Of a stretch of DNA of 64,000 nt, positions 35,742 through 44,687 are shown one piece after another. Position 1 is the stretch's first letter. Each line of letters opens with the position of its first letter. Both the position numbers and the translations under genes were made by a program. The notes below the pieces were generated by a model. It worked only from the letters and a program-made list of their open reading frames with translations, searched no databases and was not told where the DNA came from. This DNA is from Hyalangium ruber. Its GTDB lineage: Bacteria > Myxococcota > Myxococcia > Myxococcales > Myxococcaceae. Where the stretch lies: positions 496,001 to 560,000 of the forward strand of contig NZ_JAXIVS010000004.1 of the NCBI RefSeq assembly GCF_034259325.1. The letters run 5' to 3'.

Positions 35742-36506
35742 TCAAACCGGGCCAATCCCCGCCCGGCGGATCCGGTCCGTGTAGGCGATGGCGGCCTTGG
35801 AGAGATCCTTCACCGTGGCCGTGAAGCGCGAGCGTCGCAGTTCGAGGTCCGCTTCTGGCGGCCCTGACGACATGCCTCGATCGTTCCACAGGATGTAACG
35901 GAGCGAGGCCACGAGATCATGCAGGTGGAACTCCTTCACGGCTCGCAAGGGCTCGATGAGCTCCGCATCCGCGAAGGTGCTGAGGGTGTCGTACTGGCCC
36001 GGGGCCTTCATCTTCCACAGGCCCGACAGCTCGATGAGGCCCAGGCGGCCATCTCCGAGCAGGTACAACGTGCGGCCCGAGATGACGCCGCTGTCCTCTT
36101 TCCGCGCCTCCTCGATGCCACGAATGGAGTCTCCTCGTTCGAGAGGATAGGCGCGCTCATCCAGCCACTTCGCCTCGCGTATCCTGGCCGGCACGGACCC
36201 AAGCCGCGCCTCCCACTCCTGCAGGAGCTTCTCGGGCAGGCCGCGTGGCTTGCGGACGACGTCCCGGATGGGGAACAACGTGAGGCGCTTCAGTTCGGGG
36301 AGCACCAGGCGAATGAGCCGGGAGAGAAGCTCCGCCTCGACCTGCTGGAGCCCGTCATGGAAAGGCGCCATCGCGGCCCAGAACTCCTCGCGGGTCCGGG
36401 TCTCTTCCGGATCCGGCTCGGGCGGCGCGAAGGCGGGAAGCTCCTTCGGAGTCGGCCGTCGATCGGCCAGATCGACGACAGAAGAAGGCTTCTCTTTGTC
36501 TTTCAT
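35742..36506 (-). CDS. Hypothetical protein upstream of tandem proteases
   Basis: 254 residues, with no signal peptide or membrane segment. The first 40 residues are polar and Pro-rich. The rest is mixed helix/strand with KRLTLFPIRDVV, GRTLYLLGDGRLGLIEL and YDTLSTFADAELIEPL. No family was recognised. It ends 18 bp before the first serine protease gene and is probably cotranscribed with the two proteases, but it appears cytoplasmic. Function unknown. Confidence 0.65.
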   Translation of the reverse strand: MKDKEKPSSVVDLADRRPTPKELPAFAPPEPDPEETRTREEFWAAMAPFHDGLQQVEAELLSRLIRLVLPELKRLTLFPIRDVVRKPRGLPEKLLQEWEARLGSVPARIREAKWLDERAYPLERGDSIRGIEEARKEDSGVISGRTLYLLGDGRLGLIELSGLWKMKAPGQYDTLSTFADAELIEPLRAVKEFHLHDLVASLRYILWNDRGMSSGPPEADLELRRSRFTATVKDLSKAAIAYTDRIRRAGIGPV

Positions 36507-36656
36507 GGCCCCAGCCTATCGTGGAGCTGAGGTCCGCCCTATCCTGAGTACCTCCTCGCTGATCGGAAAAGCCCATGAGTTCGCGTCGGGCGGGTGCGCT
36601 GTTTCTGGCGTTGATGGTACTGGGGTGCAGCAACACTCAACACGTGGTCTGGCTGA

Positions 36657-37015
36657 GAGGGTGTTGAACAGCGGCAGCCATGCAAGCGGGAAATCCCATT
36701 GCCGGCGCATGGCCGCTCGCAGGGGCGTTGAGCATCAGAAGTCACGGTGACCTTGATCAACCTTCAACCGCCTCCTGCAGCGCTCAGCACCCTCGGAGTT
36801 GCCCCTCATGAGCGACTGTTCGGAAATGTCGGGACTTTTATGTTCGAAACCCCCGACATTTCCGAACAGTAGGCCTGCGGGCCGGGCCAAGTGATGAGGC
36901 CCCTAAGACATCGGCCTGCCCAGAATCGGCAACACGCTGCGCACGGGATGAGCGCCACTGCTGCTGCCATGCGAGCACTCCATGCTTCGGACGCTCGCTC
37001 TGGCTCAACACGCTC
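36657..37015. mobile_element. 359-bp IS5-like non-autonomous element (MITE or decayed IS)
   Basis: It begins GAGGGTGTTGAACAGC and ends CTCAACACGCTC, whose reverse complement is GAGCGTGTTGAG, so the ends are imperfect terminal inverted repeats (GAGnGTGTTGA). TGA flanks both sides (36654-36656 and 37016-37018), a TNA-type 3-bp duplication as made by some IS5-family elements. No transposase frame longer than short fragments is present. It interrupts the toxin stub. Family assignment rests on end sequence and duplication only. Confidence 0.65.
36816..36869. repeat. 18-bp perfect inverted repeat inside the element
   Basis: CTGTTCGGAAATGTCGGG (36816-36833) and its exact complement CCCGACATTTCCGAACAG (36852-36869) are separated by 18 bases. 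The AT-rich arms differ from the GC-rich surroundings. They could be back-to-back ends of a second IS, a scar of nested insertion, or a hairpin belonging to the host element. Confidence 0.7.
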
Positions 37016-37136
37016 TGAACACGGGCGAGGGTAAATCCATCGTCCACATTCCCCGCCCTTCCGAAGTGGAACCCGTGAAGCTGACACCTGAAGAATTCAT
37101 GCGTTCACTCCAGGCACTGGCTCGTTAGGGAGGCCC

Positions 37137-37700
37137 ATGCCGCAGCGCTTCTTCGAACTGGACGATGATGTCTCCTTCCCGAATCGCTGGCACCTGGACA
37201 CTCCCCGGGACAGCCACGGCCAGGAAGTAGATGACTGGGACTTCAAGAGTGGAGCCCTCGTGCATCTCGAGGGACGATTGAGGATTCCCATCGAGATCGC
37301 GGGCAGACCCCTGGATTTCTCCGAGGCGGGGATCAGGATCCCCGTCGTCCACGTCCGAGTTGCTTCCGTGTTCATGGAGCTCGCCCCTCGTGACGTGCAA
37401 CTCCTCCCTGTGGACATCGAGGGCCAGCCCGATCAGTACCTCATCCTCGTCGCCACGAGGTCGCTCCGCTGCATTGACGAGAACGCCTCCAAGGTCCAGT
37501 TCTGGCAGCCAGCGGATGGCCTTCCCGAGATGGTCGGGAAGTATTACGCCGTGGATCACATGCGCATCGACAGAGCGCAGGTCGGGGACGCCAAGGTCTT
37601 CCGCCCGCAGGGGTGGGAAACCGCCCTTGTCGTCTCCGGAGACATCAAAGAGGCCTTGGAGCGCATGGGCGCCACGGGCACGAAGTTCGCGGAGGTGTAG
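37137..37700 (+). CDS. Imm11 (DUF1629-type) immunity protein, orphaned
   Basis: A 187-residue protein from ATG 37137 (SD GGAGG). It shows about 60% identity by eye to the protein at 59482, with shared blocks RFFELDDDV, LRIPIEIAGRPLDF, PVVHVRVASVF, DVQLLPVDIEGQPDQYLIL and MGATGTKFAEV. Imm11-family proteins neutralise polymorphic toxins, and in myxobacteria they follow SitA-like lipoprotein genes. Here only a 63-residue toxin stub precedes it. The gene is intact, so it may protect against toxins received from neighbours. Confidence 0.85.
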   Translation: MPQRFFELDDDVSFPNRWHLDTPRDSHGQEVDDWDFKSGALVHLEGRLRIPIEIAGRPLDFSEAGIRIPVVHVRVASVFMELAPRDVQLLPVDIEGQPDQYLILVATRSLRCIDENASKVQFWQPADGLPEMVGKYYAVDHMRIDRAQVGDAKVFRPQGWETALVVSGDIKEALERMGATGTKFAEV

Positions 37701-37883
37701 CCCGCTCCCACCCTGCCCCTCTCCCCTCGGAGGGCAGGCACCCGAGTTCCCGGGTTCCAGGCTACCTGGCCCCCGCCAGGAATAGGAGCCCGCCCCAGGG
37801 GTTGCCCGCCGGACATCCATTCTGGACGCGATGCGCCGAAACCCTTGGTCCCCGCGCCTCGCCCCGGTTAAGAGAACCGCTCC

Positions 37884-38915
<1,032 letters not shown>

Positions 38916-38927
38916 CCGCCCGCCCCC

Positions 38928-39809
38928 ATGGCGCTGCTCGACGCCCAGACGCTGTCCCGCCTCCAGGGAGTGAAGCTGCGCGCCCGCGCGGTCATGGAGG
39001 GCGTGCTGTCCGGCCTCCACAAGAGCCCCCACCAGGGCCAGAGCGTGGAGTTCGCCGAGCACAAGGAGTACGCCCCCGGCGACGAGCTGCGCCACCTCGA
39101 CTGGAAGGCCTACGGCAAGTTCGACAAGTACTACGTCAAGCGCTTCGAGCACGAGACGAACCTGCGCTCCGTCATGGTGGTGGATGCCTCCGCCTCCATG
39201 GGCTACCGCAGCGGCGCCCTCTCCAAGCTCGAGGTGGCCACCACCCTGGCGGGCGCGCTGTGCTACCTGCTCGTGCGCCAGCAGGACGCGGCGGGCCTCG
39301 CCGTCATGGCGGGCGGCGGCTTCAAGGACGTGCCCCCGCGCGCCTCCGCCGGCCACCTCAACGTGCTGCTGGATGCGCTGGAGCACGCCCAGGCCAACGG
39401 CTCCACGGACCTCGCGGGCGCCGCCGACCACCTCGCCGAGGTGCTGCCGCGTCGCTCCACCGTCTTCGTCCTCTCGGACCTCTTGGATGACCGCCAGGAC
39501 GCGCTCAAGCGCATCCTCGCCCTGCGCCAGCGAAAGAACGACGTGGCGCTCTTCCACGTGGTGGACCCCGCGGAGCTGAGCTTCCCCTTCGATGACCCGA
39601 CCCTCTTCCTGGACATGGAAGGAGATGGGCGCATCGAGGTGAACCCGCGTGAAATCAAGGAGAGCTACCTGGAGGAGTTCAACGCCTTCCTGGCCAGCGT
39701 GAAGAGCGCGTGCGCCGAGGCGGACGTGGACTACGAGCTGGTGCGCACCGACGAGCGCCTGGACGAGGTGCTGCTGCGCTTCCTGGGGCGGCGTGGGAGG
39801 CGGCGATGA
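38928..39809 (+). CDS. DUF58/vWA-like protein of the MoxR operon
   Basis: A 293-residue protein with the DUF58 signature GDELRHLDWKAYGKFDKYYV and a degenerate vWA fold carrying a MIDAS motif, VVDASASM (DxSxS). No signal or membrane segment is seen. It follows MoxR by 12 bp and overlaps the next gene by 4 bp (ATGA). In this gene set MoxR is thought to remodel DUF58/vWA partners that bind metal and protein ligands at the membrane. The target is not known. Confidence 0.9.
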   Translation: MALLDAQTLSRLQGVKLRARAVMEGVLSGLHKSPHQGQSVEFAEHKEYAPGDELRHLDWKAYGKFDKYYVKRFEHETNLRSVMVVDASASMGYRSGALSKLEVATTLAGALCYLLVRQQDAAGLAVMAGGGFKDVPPRASAGHLNVLLDALEHAQANGSTDLAGAADHLAEVLPRRSTVFVLSDLLDDRQDALKRILALRQRKNDVALFHVVDPAELSFPFDDPTLFLDMEGDGRIEVNPREIKESYLEEFNAFLASVKSACAEADVDYELVRTDERLDEVLLRFLGRRGRRR

Positions 39810-41905
39810 CGTTCGGCAACCCGTGGATGCTGCTGGGCGCACTGGGCGCGCTCATCCCCCTGCTGGTCCACCTGTTCGACCGGCGGAGGCCGCGCCCGCA
39901 CCCCTTCCCGCCCATGGCCTTCGTGCTGCGCAGCCAGAAGCGCACCGCCAGCCGCCTCAAGCTCAAGCGGCTGCTGCTCTACATGCTGCGCACCCTCATC
40001 CTGCTGGCCATCCCCTTTGCCCTGGCCCGGCCGGAGTTGCGCCAGGACGCGCAGGCCGCCGCCACCGCCAAGGGCCCCGCCGCCACCGCCGTGGTGCTGG
40101 ATGCCTCGCTCTCCATGCGCTGGGCCGACGGCACCTCGCTCTTCGAGCAGGGACGGGACGAGGCGCGCGACGCCCTCAAGGACCTGCTGGCCGAGGAGCC
40201 CGCCACGGTGCTGGTGTGTACCGACAACCCCGCCGCGCCTCCTCCGCCTGGCTTCGATCGCGCCCGCCTGCGCGCCCTCATCGACGAGGCGAAGCCCACC
40301 TACGCCGCCGCGGACCTCTCGCGCTGCATGGACATGGCCGCGCGCGCTCTCGAGGAGAACCCCATGCCGGGCAAGCGGCTGGTGCTCGTCTCGGACATGA
40401 CGGCCTCCGCGCTGCGGCTCGAGGCGCCCGCGCCCGCCGTGAAGGACCCCACCGGCAAGCTGGTGCGCCCCGAGGTGGTGCTGCGCGATGTGGCCGCCGG
40501 CGAGGAGGCGCTGCCCAACCACGCCTTGGTGGACTTGAAGATCGAACCCGCGCTGCAGGCGGGGCCGCGCTCCTTCCAGTTCACCTTCACGGTGAAGAAC
40601 TTCGGCCCCAACCCCATCCGGGACCTGGAGGCCGCGGTGCGCACCGGCGAGTCCACGCTGGCCAAGGGCTTCGTGGAGGTGCCCGCCAACGGCACCGCGC
40701 AGAAGGCGCTCACGGTGCGCTTCCCCCAGGGCGGCACCGTGGAGGGCGAGGTGACGCTGGCGGCCGACGCGCTGCCCGACGACGACCGCCGCGCCTTCGT
40801 GCTGCCGGTGCCCCGCGCGCTCAAGGCGCTCATCGTCAACGGCTCTCCGCACGCCACGCGCTACCGCGACGAGGCCTTCTTCGTGGAGGCGGCCCTGTCC
40901 GCCCCGGGCTCGCCCGTGGAGGTGGAGCTGAGGGATACGGACGCCGGCCTGCGCGAGGACTTCTCCGCGTATGACCTGGTGCTGCTGCTCAACGTGCCCG
41001 CTCCCGGCAAGGAAGAGGCGGAGCGCCTGGGCTCCTTCGTGGCGTCGGGCGGCGGCCTCTTCATCAGCGTGGGCGACCGGGTGGACCCCGACGCGTACAA
41101 TGGCCGGCTCGGCGCGCTGCTGCCCCGGCCGCTGCGGCTGGTGCGCACCAGCGTGGAGCGCGAGGACCCCGACTCCGAGACCAAGGCGGCGAAGCTGGCG
41201 CAGGTGCAGGTGGAGCACTCGCTCTTCTCGCCCTTCACTGGCCGCGCCGAAGAGGGCCTCGTGGGCGCCCGCTTCTACCGCTACATGCTGCTGGAGGCCG
41301 ACAACCCCGGGGCCTCCGGCGCAAGCCAGGTGCTGGCCACCTATGAGGATGGCGCGCCCGCGGTGGCCGTGGCCCGGCGGGGCAAGGGCCGCGTGGCGCT
41401 CTTCACCAGCACCGTGGACCGAGACTGGAGTGACTTCGCCATCCGCACGAGCTTCCTGCCGCTGATGCAGCGCTTCGCCGCCTACCTCACCGGCTCACTG
41501 GAGGAGCGCGAGGAGCAGCGCGTACGCGTCGGCGAGACGGTGACGCTGCGGCCCGAGAGCGGGCAGAGCCTCGCCTCGGTGCGCGCCCCCAGCGGCGCCG
41601 AGGTGCCCGTGAAGGCCCAGCAGGATGGCACCGTGGTGGCCGGCCCGCTGGCCGAGCCGGGCGTGTACGCGGCGCTGGCCGCTGACGGCAAGCCCCTGCA
41701 GGCGCTCGACTTCGCCGTGACGCTGGACCCCGCCGAGAGCGACCTCACCCGCATCCCCCCCGACACGCTCACCGCCTACTTCGGCGAGGAGACGGTGAAG
41801 GCCTCCAGCGGGGACGCCGAGCGCCCGAAGGTGCCGCTGTGGACGTGGCTCATCGTCGCCGCGTGCGCCGCCTTCTTCCTGGAGGGCACCCTGCTGCGCA
41901 AGTAG
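39806..41905 (+). CDS. BatA/vWA membrane protein with glutamine-amidotransferase-like domain
   Basis: 699 residues. Two N-terminal membrane helices flank HLFDRRRPRPHPFPPMAFV, typical of BatA proteins. A vWA domain with MIDAS DASLSM spans about 85-215. Beta-sandwich segments follow (260-340). A class-I amidotransferase-like alpha/beta region covers about 345-560 (KALIVNGSP, YDLVLLLNVPAP, FVASGGGLFISVGD). The chain ends in a membrane helix (WTWLIVAACAAFFLEG) just before the C-terminus. ATG 39806 overlaps the DUF58 stop. It is the likely membrane client of MoxR. The DUF4175 gene that often accompanies such operons is at 2193 instead. Confidence 0.88.
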   Translation: MTFGNPWMLLGALGALIPLLVHLFDRRRPRPHPFPPMAFVLRSQKRTASRLKLKRLLLYMLRTLILLAIPFALARPELRQDAQAAATAKGPAATAVVLDASLSMRWADGTSLFEQGRDEARDALKDLLAEEPATVLVCTDNPAAPPPPGFDRARLRALIDEAKPTYAAADLSRCMDMAARALEENPMPGKRLVLVSDMTASALRLEAPAPAVKDPTGKLVRPEVVLRDVAAGEEALPNHALVDLKIEPALQAGPRSFQFTFTVKNFGPNPIRDLEAAVRTGESTLAKGFVEVPANGTAQKALTVRFPQGGTVEGEVTLAADALPDDDRRAFVLPVPRALKALIVNGSPHATRYRDEAFFVEAALSAPGSPVEVELRDTDAGLREDFSAYDLVLLLNVPAPGKEEAERLGSFVASGGGLFISVGDRVDPDAYNGRLGALLPRPLRLVRTSVEREDPDSETKAAKLAQVQVEHSLFSPFTGRAEEGLVGARFYRYMLLEADNPGASGASQVLATYEDGAPAVAVARRGKGRVALFTSTVDRDWSDFAIRTSFLPLMQRFAAYLTGSLEEREEQRVRVGETVTLRPESGQSLASVRAPSGAEVPVKAQQDGTVVAGPLAEPGVYAALAADGKPLQALDFAVTLDPAESDLTRIPPDTLTAYFGEETVKASSGDAERPKVPLWTWLIVAACAAFFLEGTLLRK

Positions 41906-42037
41906 CCGATCTTCGCTCCCAACGCGGCAACTCGGCCTCGGCGGCCAGCCAGGCGAGCGACTTGGGAGTCGTTGAGAACTGGTAGCCCCGCCGAAATGGG
42001 TTCTAGTGGACCTTGGCAGAGGTGTTATGCCACCTGA

Positions 42038-44668
42038 TTGGAACCCGGCACCGTGGCGACGCGCGAGCAGCCAGCTCTTAAGTCCTCCCCGGCCATGGCC
42101 CCTCTGGCCGTGACCGAGCCGTCGCGTGCCAACCCTCCCGCGCAGGCGCCGCGGACCTCGGGGCCGCAGCGCCTGTGGACGTCCCCTGTTGGACATTATG
42201 CCCTGGCGCTCCTGAGCGTCCTGGGGGCGCTGCTGCTCCAGAAGGCCTTCTGGCCCTTCATGTCCAATAGCCCGTTCCTGTTCTTCTACGGGGCCATCGT
42301 GCTGGCTGGCTGGTGGGGCAGGTGGGGACCGGCCCTGGTGGCCACCGCGCTGTCCATGCTGGCAGTGGACTACTTCTTCCTGCCGCCCCATGACGCGTTC
42401 CAGCTGCAACCCGGGGACATGGTCTCCCTGGGCATCTTCCTGGTGCTGTCGCTGCTCGTCACCCGGCTGAACGTGGCCCTGCGCAGGACGGATGCCGAGC
42501 GCAACCAGCTCCTGGAGCGAGAGCGCGCGGCCCGCACCGAGGCGGAGATCGAGCGAAGTCGGCTCCAGAGCCTGCTCATGCAGGCGCCCGCCTGCGTCGC
42601 GTTGCTGCGAGGGCCACAGCACGTCTACACGCTGTCCAACCCGCTGAACGACACGTTGTTTGGCAATCGCAAGCTGCTGGGCAGGGGCGTCCGCGAGGCC
42701 CTGCCCGACGCCGAGCGCCAGGGGCTGGTGGACATCCTCGACAGCGTCTACTCCACGGGAGAGCCCTTCATCGGCCGAGAGATGTCCTTGAAGTTCCTCC
42801 AACCCGAAGGCGGGGACAAGGAGGTGTGGCTGGACGTCATCTACCAGGCGATGCGGGATGCGCGCGGGACGATCGACGGCATCGCCTGCTTCGGCGTCGA
42901 CATCACCGCCTCGGTGCGCGCCCGCCGGGAGGCCGAGGCGCTGGCCGCCGAGCTCAAGCGCAGCGAGGAGCGCTACCGGACCTTCGTCAGCCAGAGCAGC
43001 GAGGGCATCTTCCGCGTCGAGACCGTGGAGCCGGTCTCCACCTCCACGCCCGAGGAGCAGCAGGTCGATGACATGCTGCGCCTGGGCTACGTGGCCGAGT
43101 GCAACGACGCCATGGCGCGCATGTATGGCCTCGAGGGCGCCAGCGCGCTGGTGGGAGCCCGGCTGGAGCAGCTGCTCGTGCGCGAGGACCCGCGCAACAT
43201 CGAGTACATGCGGTCCTTCATCCGCAATGGCTACCGGATAGAAAACTCGGTCTCCCACGAGATGGACCACAACGGGAATCCGAAGATCATCGTCAACAAC
43301 CTCATCGGCATGGTGCGGGAGGGCGCGCTCATCGCGGCCTGGGGCATCCAGCGCGACATCACCCAGCAACGGCAGGCGGAGGAGGCTCGAGCGCGCGCGG
43401 CGGCCAACGCGCGCTTCCTGGCCGAGGCGAGCGCCGTGATGGCCTCCTCGCTGGACTATGAGGCCACCCTGCGCAACCTGGCGCGGCTCGCAGTGCCCGC
43501 GCTCGCAGACTGGTGCGTCATCGACCTGCAGCAGCCAGACGGGGCGTTCCGGCGGGTGGAGGTGACCACCGCCACGGAGGAGGACGCCGCGCTCGCGCAG
43601 CGGATGAAGGACTTCGGGCTCATGCCGGACGGCAACGTCCAGCATCCGCCCACCCAGGCCCTCCTCGAGGGCAAGGCGCTGCTCATCGAGAACTTCACCG
43701 CCGAGAGCATCCGGGCGCGGACGCACAGCGCGGAGCATGCCGAGGTGCTGCTCGCCACCCAGGTGCGCTCCCTCATCTGCGTGCCCCTGGAGGTGCGCGG
43801 GCGCGTGCTCGGCGTGCTCAGCTTCCTCACCTCGCGCTCGGGCCGGCGGTACACCGCCGAGGACCTCACCTATATGGAGGAGCTGGCGCGCCGCGCGGCC
43901 CTCTCCGTGGAGAACGCACGGCTCTACCGCGAGGCCCAGGAGGCCATCCGCCTGCGCGACGAGTTCCTCTCCATCGCCAGCCATGAGCTGAAGACGCCGC
44001 TCACGCCGCTGAGCCTGAAGTTGCAGATGCTCTCGCGCGAGGTGCGCAAGCAGCCCGACTCGCCGCTGCGCAGGTCCGTGGAGGACTATGTCGCCATTGG
44101 CACCCGCCAGGTGAAGAAGCTGTCGGAGCTGGTGAGCGACCTGCTGGACGTGACGCGCATCTCTGGCGGCAAGCTGCGGCTGGAGTTCGAGGACGTGGAC
44201 CTGACGACGATCGTCCGCGAGGTGGTGGGGCGCTACGAGCCCGAGGCGGCGCGGCTCGGCACCTCGCTCTCGCTGGAGGCCCAGGGGGTGGTGGTCGGCC
44301 ACTGGGACCGGCTCCGCCTGGAGCAGGTCGTCACCAACCTCATCGACAATGCCCTCAAGTACGGCGCCGGCAAGCCGGTGGACGTGCGCCTGCGGGTGAG
44401 CGAAGGCAAGGCGTGCCTGCTCGTGCGGGATGAGGGCATCGGCATCGCGCCCGAGTACCTGCCTCGCATCTTCGGCCGCTTCGAGCGCGCCGTGTCCGAG
44501 CGCCACTACGGGGGCCTGGGGCTGGGGCTCTACATCACTCGCACCATCATCGAGGCGATGGGCGGCCACATCCAGGTCGAGAGCCAGCCGGGCCAGGGCT
44601 CCACCTTCACGGTGGAGCTACCTTTGGATCCGCGCACCGTCGCCGCCCCCGAGCCTCCCTCCGCCTGA
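42038..44668 (+). CDS. Hybrid-input sensor histidine kinase (DUF4118-PAS-PAS-GAF-HisKA-HATPase)
   Basis: 876 residues if TTG 42038 is used; GTG 42053 is an alternative, and no strong RBS decides. KdpD-like DUF4118 membrane helices (about 50-150) are followed by two PAS-like domains (about 175-300, 310-450), a GAF domain (465-625, SLICVPLEVRGRVLGVLSF), HisKA with phosphoacceptor His in SIASHELKTPLTPL, and an ATPase domain with N-box LIDNALKYG, G1 DEGIGIA and G2 GGLGLGLYI. It is predicted active, integrates membrane and cytosolic signals, and has no response regulator beside it (an orphan kinase, common in myxobacteria). Confidence 0.92.
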   Translation: MEPGTVATREQPALKSSPAMAPLAVTEPSRANPPAQAPRTSGPQRLWTSPVGHYALALLSVLGALLLQKAFWPFMSNSPFLFFYGAIVLAGWWGRWGPALVATALSMLAVDYFFLPPHDAFQLQPGDMVSLGIFLVLSLLVTRLNVALRRTDAERNQLLERERAARTEAEIERSRLQSLLMQAPACVALLRGPQHVYTLSNPLNDTLFGNRKLLGRGVREALPDAERQGLVDILDSVYSTGEPFIGREMSLKFLQPEGGDKEVWLDVIYQAMRDARGTIDGIACFGVDITASVRARREAEALAAELKRSEERYRTFVSQSSEGIFRVETVEPVSTSTPEEQQVDDMLRLGYVAECNDAMARMYGLEGASALVGARLEQLLVREDPRNIEYMRSFIRNGYRIENSVSHEMDHNGNPKIIVNNLIGMVREGALIAAWGIQRDITQQRQAEEARARAAANARFLAEASAVMASSLDYEATLRNLARLAVPALADWCVIDLQQPDGAFRRVEVTTATEEDAALAQRMKDFGLMPDGNVQHPPTQALLEGKALLIENFTAESIRARTHSAEHAEVLLATQVRSLICVPLEVRGRVLGVLSFLTSRSGRRYTAEDLTYMEELARRAALSVENARLYREAQEAIRLRDEFLSIASHELKTPLTPLSLKLQMLSREVRKQPDSPLRRSVEDYVAIGTRQVKKLSELVSDLLDVTRISGGKLRLEFEDVDLTTIVREVVGRYEPEAARLGTSLSLEAQGVVVGHWDRLRLEQVVTNLIDNALKYGAGKPVDVRLRVSEGKACLLVRDEGIGIAPEYLPRIFGRFERAVSERHYGGLGLGLYITRTIIEAMGGHIQVESQPGQGSTFTVELPLDPRTVAAPEPPSA

Positions 44669-44687
44669 GCGTGAGGGCTGGGGTGAC

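Larger units (their letters stand above)
36575..37128 (+). pseudogene. SitA-type toxin lipoprotein stub, truncated and split by an insertion
   Basis: The 5-prime piece (36575-36656) encodes a lipoprotein signal (ALFLALMVLGC, lipobox) and SNTQHVVWL. The 3-prime piece (37019-37128) encodes NTGEGKSIVHIPRPSEVEP and VKLTPEEFMRSLQALAR then TAG. The second part aligns with the N-terminus of the toxin at 58108 (DTGQGRAVVHLPRTADVQP...). Removing 36657-37015 plus one TGA joins them in frame into a 63-residue protein. All of the toxin beyond residue 63 is missing and the immunity gene follows 8 bp later, so the toxin end has been lost and the immunity gene kept. Confidence 0.8.

Noticed and set aside
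36539-36760. Small minus-strand ORFs as a transposase remnant
   Set aside because: No DDE or other transposase motif could be recognised; the element call rests on its ends and target duplication only.
37701-37883. Possible gene between imm11 and MoxR
   Set aside because: No frame with RBS and protein-like composition; treated as intergenic.
41495-44569. 1024-codon minus-strand frame over the vWA and sensor kinase genes
   Set aside because: Shadow of two well-supported genes; no RBS and biased composition.
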